Source: Hydra vulgaris (Eukaryota; Cnidaria; Hydrozoa; Anthoathecata; Hydridae). From it: DNA of 64,000 bases. The first letter of the stretch is position 1, and each line of letters starts with the position of its first letter. A program made the position numbers and the translations under genes. Below are positions 44,965-57,560 of the stretch, in pieces. Location: assembly GCF_038396675.1 (NCBI RefSeq), contig NC_088934.1:2278501-2342500 (forward strand). Direction: 5' to 3'. Below the pieces are notes generated by a model that ran no database searches, was not told where the DNA came from, and saw only the letters and a list, made by a program, of their open reading frames with translations.

Positions 44965-46920
44965 GCTGTTTACAGATTACCAAAAGATCCAGAAGAACGT
45001 AGAAAGTAGCTATCAGCTATTCCAAGAAGCAACATTCCTGATAGCAAATACACTGTTGTATGTTCTGAACATTGGTTTATAAATTTTAAAAAAAATTAAT
45101 ATCTATGGTAAGGAAAGACCCTCTTCTCCGCCTTCTATTTTTAATTGTATTAGGTTCAACCTTGTATCAATCGCATCTCCAAAATCAAGGGTTGCAACTT
45201 CATCAAATGGTGCAAAAAATGTACAAGCTGATCAACTTGAGACGTTCAAAGCCATAGACTCTTTGAATTTTAATGGTTTGATTATTCATTACCAAAAAAA
45301 AATACTAAAAGATTTATTAAAGTGTATAGTTGTCTACAAATGTGATGAAAAGATTTGTTTTCAATCTACTGAATTTTACTGTGATTTACCAAAGTAAGAT
45401 GCTTATCTTCTTTAAATTGTTATGTATATATAAAAAAATTAATTGTTACAGATTTTTCTTATCTGAATTTTTTATTTTATAAATTTATAAGTTCATACTA
45501 AATCTTTAAATTTAAAATATGAGATGTATCATTGTGGATGCTTATGCTATGTAACAAGTTTGTCTAAAAATCATGTAACTATTGTAGACAAATAATCGAA
45601 TTAGGATGAAGCTATAAGATATTTGACTAATATTGAATTATTGATAAAAAAACAAGTTAATATAAAAAGTATTTTAAAGTATTGGAAAATTTTAAGTATT
45701 GGTGATGCTCTATTGTTCAAGCTTTTGAATATTTTTCTGTTTCAAGAGCACTTTATAAGCAAATTCTAAATGATTATCAGCTTTCCAGTGTTTCTACTCT
45801 ACAACAATTGACATCAAAAGATTCAAAATTTAACAATGATGAATTTATTTTGCATGTTTTTTTGCAATCTTACTAACTGACAACGACAGTGCATTTTAAT
45901 AGTTGATGAAGTATATGTTAAAGCTTCATTAATTTATCATGGTGGAGACCTTTTTTGAACATCTGTTAATCAACCAGACAAATTAGCAAAAACAATATTA
46001 GCAATATTAGATCAATTTCAAATGCAAATAGAAGCTGTGTTGCGATTATATGTGACAATAGTAAAGTCAATGTAAAGTTTTTCTCTCTCTTTGTAACTTT
46101 TGAAGAGAAACCATGGCTGACTAAAAATAACATTTTTTTACTTTAAGATTATATTTATATATGGAAAAACATAAGAAATAACTGGATTACTGAACAAACT
46201 TAAGAAATTAAGTTTGAGGACAATGATGATAATTTAATTGCAAGGTAGGATGATCTTAAGAACCTTTACAATTTAGAAAGTAAGACACTTGTGACTCTTT
46301 CACATTTAAATACAGCTTCAATCTTTTCAAAACCTGTTAAGTGACAAAATGTTTCTTTGTGTTTGAGAGTTATTTGTGACGAAATACTTTCTGTTTTATC
46401 AACACATCTTAAATAGACCAAACCAATATTAAAGGAACTGTTGTATTTCTAAAAAAGTTTATAGATGCATGGAAAATTATTCACTGGGTGATGATAAAAG
46501 GTTATGAGACCCATTGCGCTCTGTCATTTAATCACCAGACCAGATCTTCATCTGCAAAAGATACTTTTATTATCACAAATCTGTGAGGATATGGAAAAAA
46601 AAAAGAATTAAAACACTGACTGTTGAAACATCTAAAGCAAAAGTCCATACCTTAAAAGGAATAGTTGAGTTAGCAAAATATTTGTTAAGTACATCTCACG
46701 AATTTGTAAAACTTGGTGATTTTGCATCTGACCTTATTGAAAAAGCATTTAGTAAGTTGCGTCAAGGTGCTGATGGTGCTTATTTTATTTCGGGTCAACA
46801 AGTTTTAGAAAAAACTAAAATTGAGCACTCAAAACTACTTTTACAATATGATTCAGACTTTCGTGAGCTTTATGTTGGTCATACTTGCATGAACTGTCAG
46901 AGGCTACTAACATAAAATGA
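44965..46920 (+). pseudogene. P-element transposase, THAP domain to C-terminus, decayed
   Basis: After an AG acceptor (tttacag) at about 44980 the frame reads LPKDPEERRK, AIPRSNIPDSKYTVVCSEHW: the central and C-terminal part of a THAP domain (the CxxxxC exon is not found). Around 45690-45900 come ASLxxLxxL-type helices; 45895-46000 has LIVDEVYVKASLIYHGG-like text across frames, then VNQPDKLAKTILAILDQFQM. About 46430-46530 shows a mid-domain with VFLKKFIDAWKI. The open ORF 46583-46915 has LKGIVELAKYLLSTSHEFVK, SDLIEKAFSKLRQGADGAYF, ISGQQVLEKTKIEHSKLLL. These are the ordered landmarks of P/THAP9 transposases (the RNase-H-like core with its GTP-binding insertion domain, then the C-terminal helices). 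Multiple stops and frameshifts; inactive. Confidence 0.85.
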
Positions 46921-47608
46921 AAGTGATATATTTGATTCTTTAAAAATATTAGAGTCTAGTTTAACTGATGCTGTTAAAATGGCTTTAGTATACATTGCTG
47001 GTTACCTTCAATTTAAGATTAGTTATAAAGATCTTGACAGATATGTATTCATATTGTAATGAGTATGGTGCTTATCTCAAAGACTTAGAGGTGGTTTGAC
47101 GAAGCCAACTGACATTTTAAGTTGATTTACTTTCTTTTGCTATGTACTTTTTATTGCACTAGATCTGACTTAGTCAGTTAGTTTGCATTCTTTATCTTAC
47201 TACTTTGAATCAATTGACAATTTATACTTTTTGGGTTATATTAAGAATAATATTTGTATGAAAAGTTTTAAAATTTTGTCAAATATTTTTTAAAATAATT
47301 ATTCAAAACTAAACACTCCATGTTCTTACAAGGAGCCAGCTCAAAAAATTTTAAATATGAGTGTTTAAATTTAAATTTTTGTTATTTTTGTTGTTTGACT
47401 TATATAAAACTCTTTTAAATAAATTATGTTTCATTGATATTTTGTAATATTTTCTCTTCAATAAATATAAAATTTAGTAAGTTAGATAACAATTGTAATT
47501 TGTTAAAATTTTTTTATAAATCAAAATTAAGTCTAAATTAAGTTTTTACTAACCGGCCTCCAGTTTTCAAGTTTTGCAGCTCGTGTAATAGGCCTGTGTT
47601 TTAGATAG

Positions 47609-48390
47609 CCGTGCTTTAAACTAAAGATGATCATATTCTTTTGGCTCATGCAATTATTAGTTTTTGTGAACCATTTTCATTCTCATTAACTCTCTTCATT
47701 GCTTTCAACTTGTGGTTACTCGGTTGGTTGGTAGTTGTGGTTACTTGATTAACTTGGATGTTGTGGTTACTTGATTAACTTGGTTGTTGTGGTTACTTAC
47801 ACATTGGGAGTGAATTTTGAGAATAAAATCCCATTACCATGGAAGAAGCAAAATTTAATAAAATAAAGAAACCGATCAGTGTTTTAGCCAGTGTTTTTTA
47901 TGATTTAGCCTGTATACCATCTGGATATTATGAAAAATACATTTTTTGTCAGCAATTGAAACAACAATATACACTATAATATGTTAGTATGGAGCATAGA
48001 ACTGTTGATATTTAGTGTGTCACTAAAACTGACTAAAGGAGTAGGAAAATGGTGAAAAACTTAAAAATATTTTTAAGCAAGCTTCTGTTGCGCTTTTTTT
48101 TTGATAAAAAATTTTTTTTGATTTGATAAAAAAAATTAATGAAAAAAAAACTGAGGAATAACAAAAACAAAATCAAAATTTGAATATTAAACTTGATAAT
48201 ATCAGCAAATATAACATGCAATAAATAATATATAAATTTATTTAACTCAAATTCTATTATTCATACTATTCTTTTAAAAAACTGATAACATTCATAAAGT
48301 CTATAAACACCTATAAGTTCATTTTACTGTAGCACTATCTTCTTTATACAAGACTTGTTAGTGAGTTAAGTTTTAAAAAGTCTTCAACAA
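47609..48390. other. no gene recognised; short tandem repeat
   Basis: At 47707-47805 a unit of about 27 bp (ttgtggttacttgattaact...) occurs three times. The remainder is AT-rich, with A/T runs at 48100-48200. Confidence 0.5.
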
Positions 48391-48427
48391 ATTTATGTTC
48401 TGGCTTCCTCAAGCCTTTAATATTTTA

Positions 48428-48447
48428 CTAATATGTATATGTATGTA

Positions 48448-48505
<58 letters not shown>

Positions 48506-49370
48506 CATATATATACATATACATATGGTTGTATGTTGTTCAGCATATGCACAATGACCTCTCATTATTGTATTTTTTGCTGCAGCAATAACTCTTTCCA
48601 AATATTGCATTTGTTGCTTCACAATCTCAGCACCAAATACAGGTGGAATGCGAATCGCAATTTCAACGTTACATTTAATTTTGGACCAGATTGTTTCCAC
48701 CGGGTTTAACATTGGACTGTAGGGTCCTAAATGTAACAACTGAACTGGTGAATTTTCAAACGAGCATGACATAGAACATTGACTGTTATGACTACCAAAT
48801 TCTTTAAAACCATTACTGGATGTAACCCACTGGTGAAACATACTCAACATCCACTTGTTAAAAGAATCTGCATTAAACGATCCTCTATGAGTTTCTCGTA
48901 TGGCAACCTTTTATTGTTTATACAGCTGCAATCAAATGTCTGCACCTTTAGAAGCAGGTATTTTCTTTATTGCTCTTCTTCCCTGTTTGGCACATCCTTA
49001 TGTTTTCTTCAAAAAAGGTTAAAAATTGTTTCATCCAACCGAAATATCTGATGACCATTTGTGATATGTTACTTGATGTTCCTAAGATATTTAGCTCTTT
49101 TTTGCTTGTTTTCATTACTATTCATAGTAGAAAGCTTCTTGTGCAATTTTTTTTTGATGAAAACAATTTCAAGGAAACTGGCGATTGTTGTTGTGCTGCA
49201 CTAATATTATGTTTTCTATATATACGTTTTCTTTCAACTTGTTCGATTGTATGTATTTCTGACAAATTGGGCAAGTTGGTTCTGGTTGTTCCAGAAATAG
49301 ATGAAAGCAAGTTTGTTGAAATAAATGCTGACACTGATTCAATTTAATAACAGACTTTTGAATCATAGTG
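48428..49370 (-). pseudogene. IS630/Tc1-superfamily transposase relic
   Basis: The clearest part on the minus strand is LLHLGPYSPMLNPVETIWSK followed by IKCNVEIAIRIPPVFGAEIV, QQMQYLERVIAAAKNTI and CAYAEQH (48720-48540). This is the DDE_3-type motif around the final acidic residue (YSPMLNPIExxWS). Upstream fragments (48850-49340) such as KVQTFDCSCINNKRLPYEKL and NSLPN-type residues are frame-broken. The middle Asp motif sits in damaged sequence near 48790. A (TA)n tract at 48460-48510 lies directly after the C-terminus. Confidence 0.7.
48462..48512. repeat. (TA)n microsatellite
   Basis: About 40-50 bp of TA repeat flanked by tgtgtg and tacata variants. Confidence 0.93.
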
Positions 49371-49559
49371 TACTTTCAATTCCATTATTATTGGTTGTGC
49401 ATACAAATGCTTAAATTGATATTATTAACTTATTCAAATTCATGTTCTAGCAGACCTTTTATAATGACCTACAAGCTTACATTGTGAATTCCCAATTAAA
49501 AATTATGTTAAAAATTATTTCATTTACATATTAAAACTTCTTAATAACAATTTACTTAT

Positions 49560-49833
49560 TCTTAATTACATATTGTGATTTCTTATATACATGTTGTGTT
49601 TCTCAATTACATATTGTGATTTCTTATATACATGTTGTGTTTCTCAATTACATATTGTGATTTCTTATATACATGTTGTGTTTCTCAATTACATATTGTG
49701 ATTTCTTATATACATGTTGTGTTTCTCAATTACATATTGTGATTTCTTATATACATGTTGTGTTTCTCAATTACATATTGTGATTTCTTATATACATGTT
49801 GTGTTTCTCAATTACATATTGTGATTTCTTAAT
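49560..49833 (+). repeat. 41-bp minisatellite, about 6.5 copies
   Basis: The unit starting tctcaattacatattgtgat, followed by ttcttatatacatgttgtgtt, repeats essentially without change at 49601, 49642, 49683, 49724, 49765 and 49806. No unique spacer separates units. Confidence 0.95.
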
Positions 49834-49846
49834 TATAACTTTCATA

Positions 49847-49881
49847 TTCTTAATTACACCTTGAAAAGGTGTAATTAAGAA
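49847..49881. repeat. perfect 16-bp-stem hairpin, 3-nt loop
   Basis: Arms 49847-49862 (ttcttaattacacctt) and 49866-49881 with loop gaa, at the end of the minisatellite. Confidence 0.95.
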
Positions 49882-52140
49882 AATGTGTAGATTAAAATTA
49901 AATTAATCAAGGAGCTTTAAAAAAATCCTTTTTTATGGATTTACAGAGAATGAATTTTTTCATTGGAGTATTTTATCACTGTATTTTCTTCAGACATTTA
50001 GATAACTCAATTTTTCTTTATATGGTATGGTTATTAAAACAAATTTCTAGCAGGGATGCAAAATTGAAGTATAAAGTTCAAGGTCTTGGAAGTATATAAT
50101 AATTTTGGAACTCTGACTTTATTGGTTTTAATTTCCTTAGACAATATTTTGCTTTACACTTTTATGTTAATTTCAGGAAGTCACATAACTAAAAAAAAAA
50201 CAAAAAATATGATAAAATATTTTTTAATATCTAAAAAAATAAATTTAAATGTATTCTATTTCAAACAGAGTGCTTGATCTTCTTAAAAGAATAAAATAAT
50301 AATACATTTATAGAAATTACTTATTAATTTTTTTTAATTTAAAATTTTTGTTTATATTATATGTTTCATTAATAAAGACTTTTCAAACATTTCAGAGAAG
50401 TTTTATTAGCAAAAAATTGTGTAAAATTGAAAATATGAAAAGTGATTACTACTATATTTTTTAATATGCCATTATTTACTTTAAAAGATATTCTTTTTGA
50501 TCGCAAAAATCTTTTTTAATATTTTAAAAATTATTACTAATGTACATTACTTTTTAATTAAACTTTAGTCCTGCATTTTAAACTTTAGTCCTGGATTTTC
50601 TTAATTGTAATTGTAAGGCAAATAATGACATGCCGAACCTCACTAAAAAATTTTTTTTAAAGTAAAACAATTTTTGTAATAACAAGCTTGCAAAGTGTGC
50701 TATCTCAATTCAAAATTAAACTTCCTTTCTCAAAAGTTTCCATGGATTGCCATCTAACTCTTGTTGAGAAATCAGCAAAAAAATTTTCAAATACAGAAAA
50801 CCTTACAACAATGGGATAGAGGCTCAAGCTAGCCAGTTAGAACAAATTCAACAACATTTACAAACTGAAACAGATACCTGAACCTGTTCCATTCATGTGG
50901 ATCCTTATCCACATGAATGGAACAGCATTAAAACAAAACAGAATAAAATTACAAACTCATTAACTGTATTATCAGGTGTGTCAAAAATACTCCAGTAACT
51001 ACTGCTATGTTCATTAACACATCAAAAAAATTTTTTTTTTAATGTATGGTGATAAAACAAAAGGATAGTTTGCAACATGATTCAACTTCATCAAGTTATT
51101 CTTTTATTTATCAATTATTGAAATTTTTGCTGTAAACTAATGAGTTTGATATACTTATCTAGCTCGTATCTTACTAGTAGTAAATAATATATACTTTTTT
51201 TCACCTACTAAAAGTCACAGTGGCAGTCAAACAAGCTTTTTTCTTTTTTGCTCACAAAAAACGGCTATAAAAATATCACATATAAAAAAAAACAAAAAAC
51301 AAGAAACAAAAACAAAGAAACATTCTTTTGACAAGTAATTTTTCGGACTTTTTTTTGAAAAAAAATATTTTTATCTTATAGACATTTACGTATTTAGCAA
51401 GTGCAGCAAGTGACATGTAATAATAAAAGTGATATGTACCATGTCACTTGCTGACAAAGTAAGAATAAGTGACATCTACTTAATGTACAATGAACACAAT
51501 AAAATTTCTTTATTCGTTTTAATTCAACTTACTAGTAATAATAAACGAAAATACATTTCAACATTTTGTTTTAACAACACATTCAATTTATAAACAATCA
51601 GGATTTCCTTATGTTTTTTGTAGGTTAATATACAAATCACATATTTTGGAAAGCATGCAAATGTTCACAACTGCTTGCAACAGAAATCTTTAGTCTTATA
51701 TTTTATTTGTCGTTAACTTATCTACTCACGCCACCATCCACCATTCTTCACTAAAATGACTGCAAACCATGCATTAGGCACAATCTATAAACATTTTGAT
51801 TGTATATATAAAATCAAAAATGGCTCTAAATGTATGTGACAAAAGTAAAAGTAACAAATCAAGCAGTCAAGAATTCTTGCTTGCCACAAAAGCTTAAGCA
51901 ACGTTATACAAAACATATTTAGAAAGCATGCAGAATTTCAAGCAACCTTATACAACATGTATTCCGAAAGCGTGCAGAACTTCGAGCATACAACACATAT
52001 TCAGAAATGCTTCAAGGAACTTTATACAATGCATATTCAGAAAGAAATTTACAAATGCAGAACTTCTTTTATCTTTGAAACTATGTTTTGAGAAAAAAAG
52101 AACAAATGGAAAAAAAGAAGAAAATGAATAAAATTAAAAA
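49882..52140. other. AT-rich, no gene recognised
   Basis: Contains hairpins at 50884-50925 and about 51402-51456 (agcaagtgacatg / catgtcacttgct with a long loop), a two-copy actttagtcctg duplication at 50565-50598, and a diverged ~45-bp tandem repeat at 51900-52060 (agaaagcatgcagaa..., acaacatgtattcc...). No exon is supported. Confidence 0.4.
50884..50925. repeat. perfect 18-bp-stem hairpin, 6-nt loop
   Basis: Arms 50884-50901 (ctgttccattcatgtgga) and 50908-50925; loop tcctta. Confidence 0.95.
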
Positions 52141-53264
52141 GGCTACTACTAGCAGTTCATCTCGCCAGAAGAATCTAGTTGCAAAGCAGAGCCCAATCTT
52201 GTTTATACTGTGTCAAAAGAAGATTCAAGAAAATTCTTGTTACTGAAGTTGTAAAAAAGTTGTACTTTATCTTATTTGTACTTTAGATTAACAAAACTAA
52301 GAAATTTGTTTACAAAAACACTTATCACATAGTATGAAATAAATTTGGTTTATATCTAGTTTGAAAGTATTTTGTTTTTTTTTTAATAATATTTATAACA
52401 GCCTCATTTTAATACTACTTAACAGCCACTTTTTAATACCTAAGTAAAAAAAAAAAATTTAAAGCTTTTTTAAATAAAAAAATTCAAATAAATTAGTGTT
52501 AAATAATGTGTTTACTTTTCGAAGAATTTTAACAATTTATTATCTACCAACTTAATTTTTTAAAAGAAAGTATTTTAAATCTAATTTTAAAAAATTAGTA
52601 AAAAAAATTTAGAATACCACTAAACATTTGAGATCAAAAATAATTTTTTTAATTTTATTATAAATAATTTACTTGAACAATAGCTCAATAAAATAACAAT
52701 ATTGTCTTACTTGCAACAATGGCTCATTGAAGTTGAAGCATCATATGACTCTAAAAAAAACAACAGAGAAATCTGTAAAATAAACAAATAATAAATTTGT
52801 GAAGTATTGGGAAAAAAATAATGAACAAAACTTAAAATAATACAAACTGATTAAAGTTAGATAATCATAAATTAGTGACTTATTCGTTCAGGTATTTTGA
52901 CACTGGCATACTGGTTTAGGCACTTAAACTCCAGCTTGCCATTAGTTAAAAAAAATACTTGCTATATTGATTAACTTGAAAGACTGATAATAAATTTTCT
53001 TTAAACAATTATAATATAATTACAATATTTATAAATACAAAGTAAGGTATAGCCACAACCAGTTAAACACTAATAAAAGAAAGCAATTTTGATATATAAA
53101 AAAAAAACAATTTTGATATAAGACAATTGTATTATGTATTTTTATTGCATTGTTTTATAATTATAATTTATTATTGCATTGTTTTATTGTTTATTTATAG
53201 ATATTAACTTTAATTTGAATTGATACATTTTTTTGTAATTTTTTGTAAATGTAAATTCACCTCC
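52141..53264. other. AT-rich, no gene recognised
   Basis: Only A/T-rich sequence with short local repeats (for example caattttgatata twice near 53080-53120 and ttattgcattgtttta twice near 53140-53190). Confidence 0.35.
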
Positions 53265-53478
53265 CCAAGGCTGAGAAGGCCACTACAGATGAGGAGACTA
53301 CTTAATAGTGGTTTTAACCCTCTCTTAACTCTATAACTCTGTCACACAAACCTTGACGAACAAGGCCGCTGCACGGAGAAACAAGTTGAGCGCGGTACTA
53401 TCAGGGGCGTGATGGGGATAGAACTCGGAACCTCTTGCTTATGAAGCAATTGCTCTACCACTACACCACTACCGCACA
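53265..53478 (-). mobile_element. tRNA-derived SINE
   Basis: The minus strand from 53478 begins gtgcggtagtggtgtagtgg, tagagcaattgcttcataag, caagaggttccgagttctat, ccccatcacgcccctg: an A box (tggtgtagtggt), a stem-loop with CAT in the anticodon position, and a B box (gagttctatcccc). This is followed by a non-tRNA body (about 130 bp, ending tctcagccttggggaggtg). The tRNA head plus body, and the absence of a proper acceptor-stem 3' strand, point to a SINE rather than a tRNA gene. Confidence 0.75.
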
Positions 53479-54660
53479 TTCTCTCTGACTGTTAAGACCT
53501 TGAAATTTTTGTAGCACAACATCAGTGCAATGCAACTATAAAATTAACTGCTTTCATATTTTTAGTTGTTTAAACAAATGACATTTAAAAGAAATTTTAA
53601 TTTAAAAGTTAGTTGAATCTAAAATTTAAAAGTAAACTTAATATTTGATGTGTTATTATTTAATAACTATTATTTCAAATATTTAATGTATTTTTCCTCC
53701 ACAAATAAACATAGGTTATAAAAATGCAAGAAATCAAATAGCTTTCATAACTAATTTATCTTCAGTAATGTAGCAGTAAAATAGGAATAACTAAACAAAT
53801 AAAAATCATTTTGAAACTTAATAAAATAATTAAACTACCCTAAGCAAGAAAAAATTTGAAACAAATGTTTTTTATTTTTGAATTACTATGCTTAAGATTG
53901 TGTTTTTTTTTTTCACTTTATGTAAATTATTATCAATAAACTTTATTAAACTATAAATTTGTTCTTTTGCTGTTGTTGTCTGTTGTTCAATTTTAATTTA
54001 AAAAATGATTATTAAAGTTAGTATTTTATAAATTTTATATGTAATTATTACATTAAAATATATATTTTATATGTAACTATTACATTTAAATATATATTTT
54101 ATACGTAATTATTACTTTTAAATATATATTTTATCATCAAATTGAAAACATTTATCATTTTTATTTAAATATGAAAATGATCAGAACAATAGTTAATCAA
54201 AAATGGTTAAAGTTTTATTGAAAAATAATTTTGATTTTTAGCGTCAATGTGTTAACAAATCAAGAAAGTCGACTTCCTAAATAAATTAATATAGATTTAA
54301 AAATTTAATATTATATTTATTTTATAGGTTATTGTTATTTGATAAAACTCATTTAAACTTTTTATTATTATTTATAATCTTCTTATGCAAAAACCAAATA
54401 TGAATTTATAGAATAAAAGAAAGTTTTTGTCTTTGCTGTTAGCAAAGCCCTTACCATTGCCACCACACCCCCATCCTGCCTTATTAAAATAAATAAGTAT
54501 AAATCATCAAAACAGGTGTCACCAAATAACTGCTGGATATTTCACTGTAAATAAGTTTTTTATAAATATTTCAAACCTGCTATCTGTTCATCATGAACAC
54601 AAATAATTGTGCTCACAGGTTTAGGACAAATATTAAACTGTTGGAATGAAGGAGCACCAT
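53479..54660. other. AT-rich, no gene recognised
   Basis: A three-copy imperfect ~43-bp repeat (taattattacatttaaatat...) lies at about 54030-54130. Nothing else is supported. Confidence 0.4.
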
Positions 54661-54699
54661 TCATAGCGCTAAAAAGAAAAAAACAAACATTTTATATAT

Positions 54700-54950
<251 letters not shown>

Positions 54951-55074
54951 ATACTTTTTACAGTATGGTTTTTAATAAAAATTGTATTTATTTCATTAAC
55001 ATTATTTTATTGATCTACTTTATAAAAATATATAAATATTTATCTTAATCTGACAAGAGCTGTATTTCTTTATT

Positions 55075-55400
55075 ATACCATTGCGGTACCTAAGAAGTTA
55101 TTGAAAATAAAAGGAGAGTGTTGTCCATCAAGAACAACTTCAATACTGCGGGTTAGCAAGTAATGATCAAATAATTTTAAAAACTTTACCAGATAAACCA
55201 TGTAGCGAGCTTAAGGAGAATACTAACACACCAGACTTTATCGAAACCTTTTAATATGTAAAGCGGTATAGTCCTTACCTCACCATTTCCATCTTTTGCA
55301 CAGTAGCACTTTTTTGTTATTAGGGTTATCAAGCCAGCAGTAGAACAAGAATAACTGAAACCTGTATTGATTGTCAGAGAGTAAGTTGCTAGACTCAAGA
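55075..55400 (-). pseudogene. LINE reverse transcriptase fragment
   Basis: The minus strand reads KDGNGEVRTIPLYILKGFDK, VWCVSILLKLA (family form GEVRTIALDISKAFDKVWHxGLLHKLA), then YGLSGKVFKII, LTRSIEVVLDGQHSP across frame changes. This is the same LINE type as 43640-44520. Only the region around the first RT Asp (here mutated to Tyr in LYILK) is left. Confidence 0.7.
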
Positions 55401-56120
55401 TAAGATATAGAAGTTTGTTGCTTAAAGATTCAAAGACATTGCAAGTATTTATAAATCTATTTTAGTTTTAAACTTTTTTCATGTTTTCTCCTTAGATTGA
55501 TTTTTTGTAAAATTGCTCTATATCTGCGCTGATCAAGAAATTATGATTGGGATTGCACCTTGTTCTTCTGCTAGGCAAGAAAATTGATTTCTTTATCTTA
55601 AGTCCTTAAGAGAGTTGTTCTTGTGAAAAAGACTTAAAAAATAATTACGATTGCATATACAGTTGTACAAGAAGGTAAAAAACATAGAGTAGAATAAACT
55701 TGACTTGAAATCGACAAGAAGGGATAAAAGCTTTCTTGCCTACCTGGATCTAGGAGGTTATACAGGAGGAGCATTTATCAGCAAAGAGAGAAAAGACATC
55801 ACCTTACACAGTGGCCTTCAACAAATTCAAGACCGATAAAAATGTCTACGAAAACTGTTTCCGCATCATCTAGGAACTTTGTTTGTACATCACAAATTTG
55901 TTGAGATTAAAATCATAGCTACTGATCCAAGATTTTAAAATGATTTTCAAATTGATCATTTTATCTAAAAAACGTCAATGTCTGGTTTATATACTGGATA
56001 GCATTACTAGATCATTTGTGTATATTTCTGTTTTTAATTAAAATATTTTTAAAATAATGATATGATTAATGCATTTAAAATAAATTCTTTATCTTGATAT
56101 CTTTATTTTAGGCAAACTAT
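55401..56120. other. unclassified, partly protein-like text
   Basis: Around 55700-55860 (+) frames give SFLAYLDLGGYTGGAFISKE and KDITLHSGLQQIQ, which look like old coding sequence, but I cannot name a family. Confidence 0.3.
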
Positions 56121-56167
56121 GAACTAAGTTTTTATTGCGTAAGTATTGATTGTTATACTTTGAAAGA

Positions 56168-57560
56168 TATGCCAAACAAATCACTAAATCATGATGAATC
56201 TAGATTAAAAGTGTGTGCACCATGTGGAAACAAAATTATTTCGAAAAAAAGTCACAACAATTTGCAATCACGGAAAAGATAGCTGAACAAATTAAAATAT
56301 TTATAAATTCAGATTTTGACAAAGTAAACAGCAAATATCCCCTCAGTATATGTGGTACCTTCAGAATAACACTAAATGAGCAAAAAAAGATATTAAAAAT
56401 AGAAAATTGCCTAAAATGCCAAACTATGAAGACATATTACTGATAAAAGAAACTAGAACTAGAGGAGATAGGCAATGCAATTGCTATATATGCATAACAA
56501 CAAGATATATTGGTCATCAACCCCTTGTTAAAGGAAGGGGTTATAAAAGAAGCTTGACTTCTAATATTACTGAAGACAATGGTTTACTTGCTGCTGCAGG
56601 AGTTAGGAAGGTTTCTTTAAAATCTTGTTCAGGTAATTATTACAATCTTTGTCATAATTTATATATATATATACAGGGCTTGAATTAATGCAAAAATATC
56701 TAATCACGAAAAAAAAAAATTAACCCCCTTGTCCCTAGCGTAGCTTGGCGGTAAGTTAGTATAAAATATTATTTTTTCTACATTAGTTCATAATTGTTAT
56801 TTTTTAACATAATCATATTCAAATATTAACTTATAGTTTTCTCATTTGACGAGTTTAAAATAGCTTTTTATAAGATATATACTGTTATAATTTAAAACAT
56901 ATACTCTTATAATTTATAGCTTAAGTTGCAAAGTTGCAGTTATAGTGTAAAACAAGTTATGATGTATTGAGCAAGTTATGATGTAATGAGCAAGTTATGA
57001 TGTAATGAGCAAGTTATGATGTAATGAGCAAGTTATGATGTAATGAGCAAGTTATGATGTAATGAGCAAGTTATGATGTAATGAGCAAGTTATGATGTAA
57101 TGAGCAAGTAAAGTATTTAATACTATTAGGATATTACTTTTGGTAATTGTTTCTACTTAATTAGCTAAATCATGGATTAAATGAGGAAATTGAGGAGCTC
57201 AAAAGGATGGAAGACCTGAGCCAGCCTAGCAGGAGTTCACAGAGGTACTATACAATGCTTTGTATAGTACTTCAAATTAAAGAATCCTATGAAAACATGA
57301 AACTGCTGTTTAACCTAATAAGGTTAGAAAGGATTCTTTTTGTTTTTGTAGCTGATTTTAAATTAATTTTGGTAGTAAATGGTCTGCAGACAGCCACTTC
57401 AACAAATCCAAAAGTTCAAAAATCAAAAAGTTATTTTCTGTTATTTTATATATGTATAGCAATGTATTATCACATTGTTTTAATTTTATATATGCTGCAG
57501 TTTTTTTATTGATATTTTTTGTTATGAGGTTTGATAACGTTTTTATATACAATTTTATGT
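56168..57560 (+). pseudogene. Cys-rich repeat-family protein, N-terminus and a catalytic-like segment
   Basis: After an AG at about 56112 the frame gives MPNKSLNHDESRLKVCAPCG (CxxC), then ISKKSHNN. A frame change leads to KYPLSICGTFRITLNEQKKI, CLKCQ (CxxC), and a further one to KMPNYEDILLIKETRTRGDR, QCNCYICITTRYIG (CxCxxC), ending at a GT donor near 56630 (SCSG/gtaatt). Downstream exon-like text at 57290-57410 reads RLERILFVFVADFKLILVVN then GLQTATSTN, parallel to DLKLKYVLLGIS at 21060 and GDLKVIGMLMGMQTG at 36040. I recognise the N-terminal part as a Hydra-type repeated protein. Function unknown; the copy is broken by frameshifts and a 19-bp minisatellite. Confidence 0.55.
56954..57105 (+). 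repeat. 19-bp minisatellite, eight copies
   Basis: The unit aagttatgatgtaatgagc repeats eight times with one substitution (first copy gtattgagc). There are no spacers. Confidence 0.96.

Larger units (their letters stand above)
44557..47608 (+). mobile_element. P element (THAP9-like) with recognisable terminal inverted repeats
   Basis: The left end ctatctaaaacacaggccta, then ttaatcgtgtaaaaataact and ggaggccgatta (44557-44609), pairs with the reverse complement of 47550-47608 (ctatctaaaacacaggccta, ttacacgagctgc, aactggaggccggtta). The total length is about 3.05 kb, close to the 2.9 kb of the fly P element. The gene between is on the plus strand. I could not see a convincing 8-bp target duplication. 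Confidence 0.85.

Noticed and set aside
47609..47820. Continuation of the 43640 LINE on the far side of the P element
   Set aside because: Some protein-like text is present, but I could not align it to a LINE C-terminus and no target-site duplication was found, so an insertion of the P element into the LINE is not claimed.
49560..49833. Regular repeat array resembling a CRISPR array
   Set aside because: The 41-bp units abut directly with no unique spacers and the genome is eukaryotic. The same holds for 43217-43436, 56954-57105 and 61073-61178.
53400..53478. Possible functional tRNA-Met gene
   Set aside because: A and B boxes are good but the acceptor stem does not close and the tRNA-like part continues into a SINE body.
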